Source of the DNA: Letharia columbiana
Lineage: Eukaryota; Ascomycota; Lecanoromycetes; Lecanorales; Parmeliaceae
Direction: 5' to 3'
NCBI RefSeq assembly: GCF_014066305.1
Contig: NW_023501044.1
Coordinates: 248,001-312,000 of the forward strand
Length of the DNA: 64,000 nucleotides
Shown: one piece after another, positions 1 through 10,432 of the stretch
Layout of the letters: every line of letters starts with the position of its first letter
Position numbering within the stretch: position 1 is the first letter of the stretch
Program-made: the position numbers and the translations under genes
The notes under the pieces: model-generated
Database searches by the model: none
What the model saw: only the letters and a program-made list of their open reading frames with translations
Told to the model about the DNA's origin: nothing

Positions 1-1344
1 CGGTAGATAGGAAGCACTCGCCTTTTGCTTACGAGTCAAGTGATGAGGGCAATGGAGTGAGTGCATGGCAAGTCGTAATGGCACGTCATAGCGTTCGGTG
101 CGAGAATCAGGAATTGGGGAAACCACACAATTTCCGTGCTTTATCGAGTAAAATACTGTACCACCGTGCACATGACTGTGTTTGGGTTCACCAATCACCA
201 ATCACCAATCATCGTTCGATGAACTCATAATGAGTTTCATCAGCTTCAATCTGCAACCAATCAGAGAGGGTAAGCGCCTAGCTAACTCAAAACGCGTAAG
301 CTTCTATATAGTAATCAAAGCTTGGCGCCGACGACAATGACTTTCATCCATTCATTCACTCAAGCTTCCTTCAATTCTGTCCTTGCTTTGTTTCACGACC
401 TGTTCGGATCCTTCTTCAGGCTTTTAATGATTCGTCTTGGCGCCCTGCTTTACGTTTCGACATTACCCTACTTTAGAGGTGCAGGCAACATGAAGAACGT
501 AAGGTGCCGATATGATGCTGAGATCTCGGCGCTACGAGGACCATATGATCCCAAAGCTCTGCATTGGACAAGGCCAGGACCGAGGTTTGCGCTATTTGTA
601 GGGTGAAGGTACTGTAATGCTGCAACATCCACTCACTTCACTTTTGTGAGACCTTCTCGTTGATCTTCCATATGTTTATAGCCCTTGTGTTATGGCGACA
701 GTGATGAATTCACCCCCCTTCGCGTTCATCTCGCTGAGACCTTTCGCGACGTCGGACACCTTGCATAGATGAATTACTACTATACCTTTACCTTCTTTTG
801 ATAATCTTAATCATGCCAAGCACCCTCACCATACTTCCCTTCGCTTCTGACTTCGACTTGCTGTGCATCTCGAGACTCGGCGTCTGAGGCGGTGGTCGCA
901 TCATCATCATTATGCGGCCAAGCTTCATTGTGACAAAGGAAGAAACAATTGCATGAAAAACGCACAAACTCAATATCTATGTCTCGACAAACATAGTTGG
1001 TGAACAAATCAGTACAAAGATTGTACAAGACAATCGGTACAGTGCCATTGTGTCTGTCAACAACGCCCATTGTCCATTATCTCTCTCAAGTATAGACATT
1101 TCTCCACGCTACAACTGAATCCTTCTCTGCAATTCTATCAACACAAGGACCTCGAAACATCCACCATCTTCGACGATATACACCGCGGACAGGCTCCAGC
1201 TTCTCCATCGCATCACCAAATCCCGCTTCCTGCTTCCCTTCCTCCGCATCCAAGGTCTGGTACCTCGATCTTGACCTGTGCTGGTCACAATTATACGATT
1301 CAACCTAATACACTTTTCTAGGATTGCGGCATTCTTCGCAAACC
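1..1344. other. Intergenic / upstream of ferric reductase
   Basis: No gene that I can support. It contains short repeats of CAATCACC near 190-210 and several small open frames on both strands without recognisable domains or splice logic. The final part is the promoter and 5' leader of the ferric reductase. The open frame of that gene extends upstream only to a TTG, so the leader is non-coding. Confidence 0.5.
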
Positions 1345-3186
1345 ATGAGTAGCCCGATGAACGGCACAAAGTCGTCCTCGGCAGCTGAGGCCGCGAAGAG
1401 CATCATCCCTTACACGTACGGTCTTACTGGGGTTGACATACCACTCGATGACAGCCTCACATACATGCTATGGCTCTCGGTAGGGCTACTTTTCCTGGTG
1501 ATCCTCTGTGTGCGTTTTGGGCAGATGGCAAACGCACAGTTACGGCACCTCCTGAATCTCAATTCCACATCTCTACAGCAGTCATACTGGTCGGAAGATA
1601 GGACCTCGATATGGCCGAGTCTCAAGAAGCAAGTCTTCTATGCCCCGCTATGGAGAAAGAGACATAACAGAGAAATCCAGCTGTCAAGGGCCATAAATGT
1701 TGGAACCCTTCCATCAAGGCTTCATACGGTCTTGTTGCTCGCGTATCTGTTGAGTAACACCATTTACTGCCTTCTCCTCGACTACAGCCAGCCAAAAGCC
1801 AAGAGCATCGCCGAATTTCGCGGAAGAACCGGTCATCTTGCCATCGTCAATATGGTTCCTCTGGTCATCCTCGCTGGCAGAAACAGCCCTTTCATCCCGC
1901 TATTGCGCATCAGCTTCGACACATACAACCTTTTCCACAGATGGATTGGCAGGGTCGTAGCAGTGGAGACTTTTGCACATACTCTCGCATGGGCTTGGAA
2001 TGAGTATGACGCTGCCGGCATGAAGGGACTTAGCAAACATCTTCAAGAGAGTCCATTCCTAGCCTACGGCTTGCTTGGAACAGTGGCCCTGGGTATCATT
2101 ATGATTCAGGCACCATCGACCATTCGCCATGCATTTTATGAGTTCTTTTTGCACGTCCATCAAGTTCTCGCCGTGGCCACGATCATTGGTGTCAAAGTAC
2201 ACTGCAGATTAGGCGTTCTGCCTGGGGAGTCATACATCGACTGGGTGATCGCACTTTGGGTCCTCGAACGCTCAGCTCGCTTGTTCCGAATCATCTACCG
2301 CAACGTCTCAATGCGTCGATTCAGCAGAGTTACAGTGGAAGCGCTCCCAGGCAAAGATGTCGAAGCATGCAGAGTCAGCATCGAGGTAGTCCGACCATGG
2401 AATTACAGGCCAGGCACTCACACCTACCTCTACCTCCCCACTGTCTCCTTTTGGATGAATCACCCTTTCTCCATCGCTTGGTCAGACGAACGCCAAACAC
2501 CCTACCTCACTCCCCAAATCGAAGAGCTCTCCGTCACAAAAACCGACGTCGAATCAGCTATGTCTGAGCTCCCAACTCGCACCTCCACAACCATCTCTCT
2601 CATCATTGCTAAACGCACTGGTATGACCGCTACCCTTTTCAACAAAGCTCGCGCGTCTCCTAACGGCGTCTTAACGACCTATGGCTTGGTTGAAGGACCC
2701 TACGGTGGTATCGACCGCCTCCACTCCTATGGTACAGTCGTTCTCTTCGCCGCTGGTGTAGGCATAACCCATCAAATCGGCCACGTCCGCGAACTGCTCC
2801 AAGGTCACCGCGCCGGCACAGTCGCAACTCAAAAAGTCGTCCTGTGCTGGTCCGTCAAGAACACCGAGACCCTCGAATGGATCCGCCCTTGGATGGATGA
2901 GATCTTGCAAATGGGCAACCGCAAGCAAGTGCTCAAAGTCCTGCTCTTCGTTACACAGCCAAGGAGTGCGAGAGAAGTTGTTTCCCGCAGCGAGACTGTG
3001 CAGATGTTCCCCGGGCGCTGCAATCCGGCTGTCATACTGGGCAAGGAGCTGCCGAATAGGGTCGGCGCGACGGTGGTGACGGTTTGTGGACCAGGGGCTT
3101 TTGCGGATGAGGTTAGGGGGGCTGTCAGGGGTGTTGTTGGTGAGGGGGCTACAGTTGACTTTATCGAGGAGTCTTTCACCTGGTGA
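1345..3186 (+). CDS. Ferric-chelate reductase (FRE/NOX family)
   Basis: A single exon of 613 codons encodes a plasma-membrane ferric reductase that moves electrons from NADPH through FAD and two hemes to extracellular Fe(III) chelates. Visible in the protein are several membrane segments (about residues 40-60, 125-145, 165-180, 235-255, 270-290) and two bis-heme histidine pairs with the family's 13-residue spacing (about H198/H212 and H272/H286). The FAD motif HPFSIAW lies near residue 373, followed by a nucleotide-binding segment (GPYGG, then AAGVGITH) and the usual C-terminal CGPGAF and EESFTW. I start at the ATG at 1345; the frame upstream begins at a TTG. It is convergent with LSM7. Iron, copper or another metal chelate could be the substrate; the sequence does not decide. 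Confidence 0.93.
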   Translation: MSSPMNGTKSSSAAEAAKSIIPYTYGLTGVDIPLDDSLTYMLWLSVGLLFLVILCVRFGQMANAQLRHLLNLNSTSLQQSYWSEDRTSIWPSLKKQVFYAPLWRKRHNREIQLSRAINVGTLPSRLHTVLLLAYLLSNTIYCLLLDYSQPKAKSIAEFRGRTGHLAIVNMVPLVILAGRNSPFIPLLRISFDTYNLFHRWIGRVVAVETFAHTLAWAWNEYDAAGMKGLSKHLQESPFLAYGLLGTVALGIIMIQAPSTIRHAFYEFFLHVHQVLAVATIIGVKVHCRLGVLPGESYIDWVIALWVLERSARLFRIIYRNVSMRRFSRVTVEALPGKDVEACRVSIEVVRPWNYRPGTHTYLYLPTVSFWMNHPFSIAWSDERQTPYLTPQIEELSVTKTDVESAMSELPTRTSTTISLIIAKRTGMTATLFNKARASPNGVLTTYGLVEGPYGGIDRLHSYGTVVLFAAGVGITHQIGHVRELLQGHRAGTVATQKVVLCWSVKNTETLEWIRPWMDEILQMGNRKQVLKVLLFVTQPRSAREVVSRSETVQMFPGRCNPAVILGKELPNRVGATVVTVCGPGAFADEVRGAVRGVVGEGATVDFIEESFTW

Positions 3187-3584
3187 AGTCATAGGAGGGT
3201 TAGGGGAAGAGGTACGTAGGAGGAGGGCTCATAGCATAGCCAGTTGCATGAACTCTTTTCCGATCCACAATCATCCAAATCTCAAATTTTCAATCCTTCA
3301 GGAACCTTCTCATAACTTTTACTAGTATGTGACTATCCTTCAGCGATATGCGCTTTTCAGCTTTCTCGCGCTGATGCGGCTACTTCTGCATAGGCGCTAT
3401 GCGAGTGCCATCATCTCTGATTTCTATACCATCTTCAGGCAAGTCTGCACTAGAATAAAACCTTTCAATCGGTTCACAGCAATTAGTGTGATGACCGGAT
3501 CTTGGATCTTGCTTGCCCTCCCTCTTCTTCTCATTCCGAGCCCCAGACTTTCATGCCCGTTTTCAGTCCTTCCATCTAATCCAG
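3187..3584. other. Convergent intergenic region (3' ends)
   Basis: It holds the 3' flanks of the ferric reductase and LSM7. Small open frames here have no recognisable content. I see nothing else. Confidence 0.5.
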
Positions 3585-4169
3585 CTAGTCCTCCTCCTGG
3601 TTGTTAAAGGGATTCGCGATCTCCTCGCTTCCATCCAGTGGGCTTATAAGTACGAGCAGTGTTCCGCGAGCCACTATGAGGCCAAGGGAGCGGGTGGATG
3701 TGTTGCCTTCGTCATCTGTAGCCAATACCCGTCAGCAGGTGCAATGCAGGATAACAGTGCAAACTTGAGAAGGAGTTGGAGGGAGCGCAAGCCGGGACGG
3801 ACGTACCTCTCAGCATCTCCTGAACATCATCAAGCACCAGATTCATCAACTGGTCGTGACCCTTCAGAGTCCCTTGTACTATTCCAATCACACAAATCAG
3901 CATCTCGCCCAAGCCAAACTCAGCTTACTGCACGCCCAAGAACAAAGCATCAGGCAAGTGTCCAACTCACTCTCCCTCCCCCCATTAAACTTTACCATAA
4001 TCTCTTTGTCCATATACTTGGCCAAATCTAATATATTTTCTTTCTTCGGCTTCTCAGCACCTTGTGTATGTCCTCCCCCTCTTCCACCCCCTCCACGACC
4101 TCGCTCACCGCCTCCTCGTCCTCCTCCTCCTCCTCCCCCACGGCCTCTGAAGTTGCCTCTCTCAGACAT
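3585..4169 (-). CDS. LSM7: U6 snRNA-associated Sm-like protein LSm7
   Basis: Three exons (4169-3971, 3878-3807, 3715-3585; introns 92 and 91 bp) encode 133 residues, the usual size for fungal LSm7. LSm7 is part of the LSm2-8 ring that binds the U6 snRNA 3' end in the nucleus and of the LSm1-7 ring used in cytoplasmic mRNA decay. The N-terminus is an RG/G-rich tail followed by AEKPKKENILDL, characteristic of LSm7. The Sm fold follows: KYMDKEIMVKFNGGRE (Sm1), GTLKGHDQLMNLVLDD across the exon 1/2 junction, then VARGTLLVLISP (Sm2) and a short acidic end. Both junctions restore the family sequence in frame (donors GTGAGT and GTACGT). It is divergent from the Zn2Cys6 gene. Confidence 0.95.
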
Positions 4170-5034
4170 AGAAGCGGCGCATGCGTTGCGATTGGTGGTG
4201 GTGTAATAATCGAGAGCACCAAGAGGAAATGCGGGTGGGTGGAGTGGGGGCTAGAATGTGACTGGATGCGTTGGACTGAGTTTCTTTGTCGTTTTCTTAC
4301 TTCCCATTACATACCCGTTCTCCGTACTAAATAGGCAGCTAATCGGGTTTTACATGCCTGCCCTAAGGCTGAGTATAAGGTTGAAGCGAGGTAGATGCAG
4401 ATTTTGGGTTTGTGGACTCTGGGATCTTAGAATCAGTAAGTAAGATGGATCCTTCATTATGTTCAAGTACGACATCTATTGTGACCATCTGTGTCTTTAT
4501 GCCATAGTTGTCGTCGTTATTGGACATGTTGTTTGGCTGACAGTTTTCCAAACGCTTAGCAGCAGCCCTACCTTGGTACACACTAACATTAGCCGATACA
4601 TAAATACCGTCTTTATAGTACGCTATTAATGCTTACCGATACATGCTCCGATTTTAGCAAGGTAATCAATAATGGCACTGGTTGGATGGGGTAAGACAAG
4701 CTCACCTGCGCGAAAACAGCGCCCACAGCCGATTGCCGGCCGAGGGTGGAAATCCTCCCCAATCCAATCCACTGCAACCTTTGTCCGAAGACGCGCAGTG
4801 CTCTTCTTCGCCATTCTTTTTCGTACGATCTGTATATCCTTTACGTTGTCCTCTTCATCTCTTTCCGTCTTCTTTGTTACAGAAATATGGGCCGCCATTC
4901 TTGAAACAAAACCTCCGACCCCAGGAAACTTTCCGCTCTCCACCCCCTCCCACCGCTCAACCTCGGTACATCAGCCCTTCCGACGAGGTCAGCTCTTGGG
5001 GAAGCAATTAGGCAAGAACCCACAAACAGCTACA
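4170..5034. promoter_or_regulatory. Divergent intergenic region LSM7 / Zn2Cys6 regulator
   Basis: About 865 bp between two divergent start codons, so it should carry both promoters. The frame of the Zn2Cys6 gene stays open upstream to an ATG at 4672, but that extension has no conserved look; the segment just before 5035 is CT-rich, like a fungal core promoter and leader. No specific binding site is claimed. Confidence 0.45.
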
Positions 5035-7408
5035 ATGAACCACATGGGTTCACCTCCCTCCATACCAGCAGACCACTCCTCTACTAAGCGAAAGCGCAGT
5101 CTGTCGGGTGAGGAACCTAATCGACAGCCCACACCTCCGGCCAAAGTGCCGAAAACGAATGCAAATCATCTACAGATCAACTATTTAGCTCGTCAATACC
5201 AAGAGATTCTCCCTCTGATCTCACCTGAAGATGCCCTCCCATCCATACTATCCCTCATTTCCGACTATGATGGTGTCCTCCACCGCCACGAATCCATGGC
5301 CGGCAACCTCGGCGCTAGGCCTCTCGGTCCCATCCTCATCCAACGCTTCGAACGTATCTTTGACGGCCCACCACGCGTGCTCAAAACCCACGGCAAAGAA
5401 GGCACATCCGTCGGCTGGCTTGACGTTGTCGAATTTGCCCGCAACAAACCGGAACAATTCAATCTGGAGAAGATGAGAGAGGGGAACAGGGTCTGCCAGT
5501 TCTATACGAAGCAGTGTCGGGTGGAGATCAGTGAAGAGGATTATGTACTGATTAAGAGTGGGATGCCGGAAAAGTTGATTCCGCCGCAGCCGATTGGCGA
5601 GGATGAGGAGAAGGAGTTGGGGACGTTGGAGATTTTGGAGAAGAACCTGGGTGGGGTTGTGCAACTAGCTGATCAAGGCGAGTTCTGCGTATCTACATGG
5701 GGAATGATCCGAACTTAACTGACCATGAGCAGTGTCGGCGAGGGCCAGACAACTAAACCATAGACTAAAGAATCGGAAGAACGCCATACTTGCAAGGCGA
5801 GAAGCTGAAGCCGTGACCGTCGAAGGAGCTCCCAGCCCGTCTATCCGTGGATTCGATTTGGGACAGCCGAGGTATCATATCAATCATCAAACCAACGGAG
5901 GGAAACCACGCGCTTCAGCCTCGCCAAAGTCCGGGTTCATTGCCGTCAATTCCAGGTATCAGCTTCCAGACGACCGGCCAAGTCAAAACAATGGCTCGCC
6001 ACAAGAGTATCCTCGGACTGCTCAACCACTCACCAACGGAGGGATACCCATACATGGAGCTTCAGCAGCGACGCGAGCCGAACTTCTCACCAAATTTCAC
6101 ACCAGCAGTGATCGCTCATCGGGCGAATTCGAGGCAGCACGTCGTTCCTCGCTTGCGACTTCCCGGCCATCCCTCCCTCCAAAGCCTAGAAATTCGTTCA
6201 AACCGTACGCGGATTCGATGGAGTATGCGGGAGCACTCCTCAGCGCGGCCTCCCCAGTGCCAATACCGAACACTCCTGCTTCACTTTTACCATATGTCAA
6301 ACCCTCGCCAACCGATCGTTTCGAGGATAGCGGACCATTTAAAGCTGATATGATGGCACGCATGGAGCAGCTTAGCCGCGGTGATAGGGTACAACCGCCC
6401 TGTGACCGGTGCCGACGGCTACATATGGATTGTCTGAAAAACCTGACTGCATGTATGGGTTGTACGAAGAAACATGCAAAATGCAGCTGGAAAGACGTGG
6501 AGGAGCAGGAATTGAAAGATCATCCGTTCATACTACGTATTCGTAAGGAGGAAGACGGGAATAGTGAAGGCGAAGGGAGCCGAAGTGGGGGGGATGGATC
6601 CAGGAAAAGGCAGTACAGTCAGGAGCGGGGAGTACGAGATGAGGAACTTTTAGGGGAAGATACCGGTGATGAGGAAGGTGAATTGGTCGAGAAACCTGCG
6701 CAGGCGCGACGGTACAGCAGCGTGCAACCCACATCACCGCCTACCGTTGCGGTTGCAAAGGAGACCCTTCCGGAAAGGATGGAGGGGTTGCAACCCTGTG
6801 CTCATGCCTCACCTGCGCTAGCCACCCAGTCTACAACGACTGAAGTACGGGAAGAAACCACGAACGTGGACGGTTACAATGGACGTGCGACTGCTTCGCC
6901 ACCAAAGCTTCCAATCTCAGACCCAGATATCGACCTGATTTATAGCACATCAAGGGATACAGCCCACACATCGCCTACCCCAGCACCCAGTTATCAAGCG
7001 CCAGAAGCCAACATGCATCGGCACAAAGCCAACGGCGTTACGTCCTACTCGGAACCAAAAAAGGGGAACATTTACACCCAATTCAACAGTGCTACGCGCC
7101 AAGACCTACCAAAGCCAGCCCAAGACAAGCCTTCATGGGTCTACACCGCCGGCAGTGAGCCCGTACAACCTGTAACAAAAGCAGTGGACGAACCTCAACG
7201 GTCGCCAGAACCACAGGTGTCAAACTCCTCAACACAGGCCACGATGGAGCAGAGCCACCATGATGAACATGAAGAGAAGAGGGAACATTCACCGCCGCCA
7301 ATGCCAAGAGAGACTTTGCAAAGGCCGCCATCGTCGACGCCTGGTGGGACGGTGCCAGAGATCGGGGTGCAGAGGATGGGAGTGCAGAGAATGGGTATGC
7401 AGACATGA
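5035..7408 (+). CDS. Zn2Cys6 zinc-cluster protein with conserved N-terminal domain
   Basis: Two exons (5035-5677, 5733-7408) encode 772 residues. The intron is GC-AG; removing it joins QLADQ to VSARARQLNHRLKNRKNAI in frame. Residues about 40-245 form an ordered helical region containing EILPLISPEDALPSILSLI and ARARQLNHRLKNRKN. Near residues 438-465 there is a C-x2-C-x6-C-x6-C-x2-C-x6-C zinc binuclear cluster (CDRCRRLHMDC then CMGCTKKHAKC), unusually far from the N-terminus. The rest is Ser/Pro/Glu-rich and probably disordered. This implies a nuclear DNA-binding regulator, but I do not recognise the target pathway. The start at 5035 follows a leader-like CT-rich stretch; the next in-frame ATG at 5044 is also possible. 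Confidence 0.85.
5678..5732 (+). other. GC-AG intron (55 bp)
   Basis: The donor reads CAAG/GCGAGT and the acceptor GAGCAG; CTTAACTGAC lies in the branch-point position. No GT donor nearby keeps the frame, and the GC donor restores an uninterrupted protein. Without splicing, the first frame stops about 35 bases into the intron. Confidence 0.85.
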
Positions 7409-7879
7409 CATGACATGGGGTCACTTCAACATCCTGGGATGGCTTGGGGTGGGGAACACTAGCTGCTGTTTGCTATACAATGTTTGACATAATGGCAGCG
7501 AAAGGGACCGGGCTGGGCAATGTGGGCGGAACGTGAGTGGCGGGGGCCTACGTAGGGTAATCTTGATATAGTGATCATGCTGTGGCCACCAAAACAATGA
7601 GATAACATTTTAGACTCAGGTCCGTCGAAGGATGCCATAATCTTAGTCGACCATGACAAACCACCCGCACCAAACTGTCCTCCTGGGGGGTCTACATAAA
7701 CAACGCTCACCCCAAACATGTTTCCAGTCTTATTATGCTCACCCGGTTCTCTGGTCGCAACTCCTCCAGCATTGATTCGCTACTTAGCCTCTCTCAGCCT
7801 CATCGAAGGTCGGGCTTTGCCAGCGCAACAAACGCCCTTTTGCCCCTACAAGCCGAGCAGGGCGCTCGTTCGCGTCAAA
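7409..7879. other. Intergenic, promoter of C2H2 gene
   Basis: It holds the 3' flank of the Zn2Cys6 gene and the promoter of the next gene. An in-frame ATG at 7718 would extend the C2H2 protein by 54 residues of low-complexity character; I prefer the ATG at 7880 (context TCAAAATGG). Confidence 0.45.
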
Positions 7880-8863
7880 ATGGATAGCACTACAGCCGAT
7901 TGGAACAACTTTCTCGGCTCTGGGGTCTACTCCGAAATCGTCTCGACCGACTTCGGCTTGCAGGGCTGTGAGGCTGGGTAGGCTTTTTTTTTACTGGCTA
8001 ACCAAGGGGCGTACAGTCAGCAAACCTATTTGCCTGGTTTTGAGCAAGCTCAAGAGCCGCTATCTGGACATCAATCCTTCGCTCAGGATTGGTCCCACCT
8101 TGGAATAGCCTCTTCCGCAACCCAGACGCAGTATGGCGTTGTGCGTCACCGAGCGACGATGCACGATATGCCAGCATGGGTTCAGCAGTCCATGGTGCAA
8201 CAGGACGCCTGCGACGCTACCGCAACAGCTAGCTTCCCGGTTGCTGAAGACACGTGGGATAGTAGCAGCCTCCTACCTGCGGCAGATCTCAATCATGTGG
8301 CGCATGATGTCGTTGGAACTGCATGCCTTAGCGTCGGAGACGATGAGCACGTCAGTCTCGGTAGACAACCATTCCCGAACTCTACCTCGGAAGCCCCGGC
8401 TGTTTCTGAGGAAGGAAGGAGGGGCGATGCCGGAGACTCTGGCTCCGCTCGCACATGTTCCTGCCCTGTCTGTCTGGATCTGCACACTATAAATTGGTTC
8501 TCATCCAAAGCTCCAAGCCCTGGCTTGGTGCCGAGAGCACAATATTCCTGCCGTCTACCAGCCTGTGACTGGATGGCCCGAGGTCTTGACGGCGCGACAG
8601 TGAATCGCTACACCAATGCACTATCCCGGCACGAGAAGTCCCATTTCAGCCAAAAGGGACGATTCATTTGCTTCGAAGAGCATTGCTAGTATGTCACCAA
8701 CCGTTGGGGCGATCTGACACGGCATTATAGCTCTAAGCACTGTACAAATAATGCTCGTAGGTTCACGTGTCCTGTGCTTTGGTGTAAGTATAGCCGCGGT
8801 GGGTTTGCACGAAAGGACAAGCTTAAAAGCCATGTGGAAAAATGTTCACCGTGGGCAGGCTGA
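7880..8863 (+). CDS. C2H2 zinc-finger protein, in-frame TAG within a finger
   Basis: Exon 1 is 7880-7977. A 39-bp intron (7978-8016; GTAGGC donor, GGCTAACC branch, TACAG acceptor) joins it in frame to exon 2. The protein begins MDSTTADWNNFLGSG, continues low-complexity, and then has Cys/His residues (PVCLDLH; CRLPACDWM; RHEKSHF). A finger starts FICFEEHC and is interrupted by TAG at 8687-8689. The same frame continues as YVTNRWGDLTRHYSSKHC, RFTCPVLWCKY and FARKDKLKSHVEKC to a TGA at 8861. The continuation matches the style of fungal RWxDLxRHY..KHC fingers, so it is probably coding in origin. A 42-bp GTATGT...CTGAC...TATAG interval (8689-8730) could be spliced to remove the stop but would delete the finger core. 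It may therefore be a truncated protein, an alternatively spliced gene, or a new pseudogene. Confidence 0.6.
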
Positions 8864-9652
8864 GTCTGGTGTCAGAGCGGGCCAGGTGATCAGACCAAAG
8901 GGCGAAGACGGTCTTTAGATAGTGAGATAGACGGGTTGGGTCCAGCTAGGGAAGTGGAAGAAGCTCGCAGAAAGGTTTGCCTAGGTTGACACACTTGCTT
9001 TGCATGATAGTCTTTATATCATTCGATTCTTTACACGATCTGGAACCGCGGCTGCTGAAGTCTACAAATGCACATGTTTACTTAATATCAGTATAGCAAT
9101 ACAAAGCGCGAATACTTCCTTCACTACTCGAGACAGTTGAGCTGTCAAAAAACTTATTCATACCGTGTCCCCTTCATCTATCAGCCTGCCCAAGGGATCA
9201 AGGATTTTGGAATGGCCGCGAATAGCCATTGCTGCATTGAGAGATCGAGATGGACTACCTTCGCAGCTGTCACCTTCACTCTTGGATGGATGTCTGCTCC
9301 TTTTCCTATTTCACACCTGAGATTTCTGGCCTCGGATGAGCAATGCTGACTCTGGTTTGTGCGTGGGCGCTCTCGACTCCAGCTCTGACTTCCTTAGTTT
9401 GAAAATCTGGGGTCGTATATCGCAGCGACGGTCTGTGTCAGAACTCCAACGGCCAGACCATACAGGGGGCAGCATGTACGGATCCGGCTTGACAAAGTCC
9501 GGAATGCATCAAGTCATGTACCATTGACAATGCAAAATGGCCCAACTGGAGGTAGACAATGATTTTAAATCACTCAGTGTGACGACTGAAGCAATTGCTG
9601 CGAGGAGGGCGAGCAGGCCACATCATGTCGCAGTAGTGAAAACGGTGCCTGG
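8864..9652. other. Intergenic, no clear gene
   Basis: Several short plus-strand open frames occur but none carries a motif I recognise. Composition is normal, not RIP-like. Confidence 0.4.
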
Positions 9653-10186
9653 GTGGTCAATGGAACAGAGAGCAATATCGATCCCTTTGCGGCGCACCGC
9701 ATCCCCTCCACACTATCCTCTTCTATGAAATTTCAAGAGTCCTCTACCACTTCCAAGGCCTCTATGACCGGCCCCCGAACGTCTTCCTCCCATTTCACAA
9801 AGAGCGGTTATTGTGACAGTATCCGCTTCGCAAGCACCACTCTTCCCTCCTCGCATGCCGCCAATACTACGGCAACAACAGGAGGTGCTGTTTGAGGAAT
9901 CGCTGGTTTGGCCCTCATTATCGGAGCTTGCTGCTTCTTCTTCCTGCTCGGGTGGCGAAAGTCGCAAGAGCTATGGCTTGCAAGGGGCTTCACATATGCT
10001 GGAGACATCAACAGAGACGAGCTCTTTGGCGGAACTTTTAGCAGGCCGGAGATGAAGGGGTCTTTGACGTTGAACCAAGAATTAGACAATCTACAGGCAG
10101 CTGAACGAGGTTCCTGGTCAAACATATCTCCGCTATTGCTACACCGTTCTCGGACAAACGATCAGATACTTCGTTGCACGTTCTGA
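9653..10186 (+). pseudogene. Decayed Ser/Thr-rich single-pass membrane protein
   Basis: One frame reads about 80 codons of Ser/Thr-rich sequence ending SSHAANTTATTGGAV, then TGA (9893-9895), then GIAGLALIIGACCFFFLLGW (a transmembrane segment), RK and a soluble tail to about 10186. This is the layout of fungal cell-wall or surface sensors (Ser/Thr ectodomain, Gly-rich lead-in, membrane span, basic stop). The stop could be a C-to-T change of CGA. No signal peptide or 5' end could be placed, and it ends about 80 bp from the transposon terminus. I infer a truncated, inactivated gene; the family is not certain. Confidence 0.4.
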
Positions 10187-10267
10187 CAGATGCTCGGTCA
10201 GAAATTCTCTCATCCATATCCCTAATCTTCTCTTCCAAACGAGACGGTCGATCAACCTTGTCATCAC

Positions 10268-10432
10268 CAGCTTCCCTAGTACCCCTATTTTCGTAATCAT
10301 TGGGAAACTAGAAAATTAGCATTGGGGCTAGTACCCCCTCACCCAAAATCCTACTATAGATATACCCACCATATTATTATTTCTATAACCCTCCCTATAC
10401 CTCGCTATCGTTAAATTAAAGCTAGAATTACT
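10268..10432 (+). repeat. Left inverted terminal repeat
   Basis: It contains GAAACTAGAAAATTAGCATT and CCCCTCACCCAAAATCCTAC, both found as reverse complements at the right end. It is much less AT-shifted than the interior. Confidence 0.8.

Noticed and set aside
322..606. Plus-strand frame of 94 codons
   Set aside because: It opens with TTG and has no motif, splice context or convincing composition.
1070..1321. Plus-strand frame upstream of the ferric reductase
   Set aside because: No homology-like features; it lies in the probable leader/promoter and ends before the real ATG.
4062..4334. Ser/Pro-rich plus-strand frames opposite LSM7
   Set aside because: They are antisense shadows of the Gly/Arg-rich codons of LSM7 exon 1.
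4672..5034. N-terminal extension of the Zn2Cys6 protein from an ATG at 4672
   Set aside because: The extension is CT-rich leader-like sequence, lies very close to the LSM7 promoter, and lacks conserved character.
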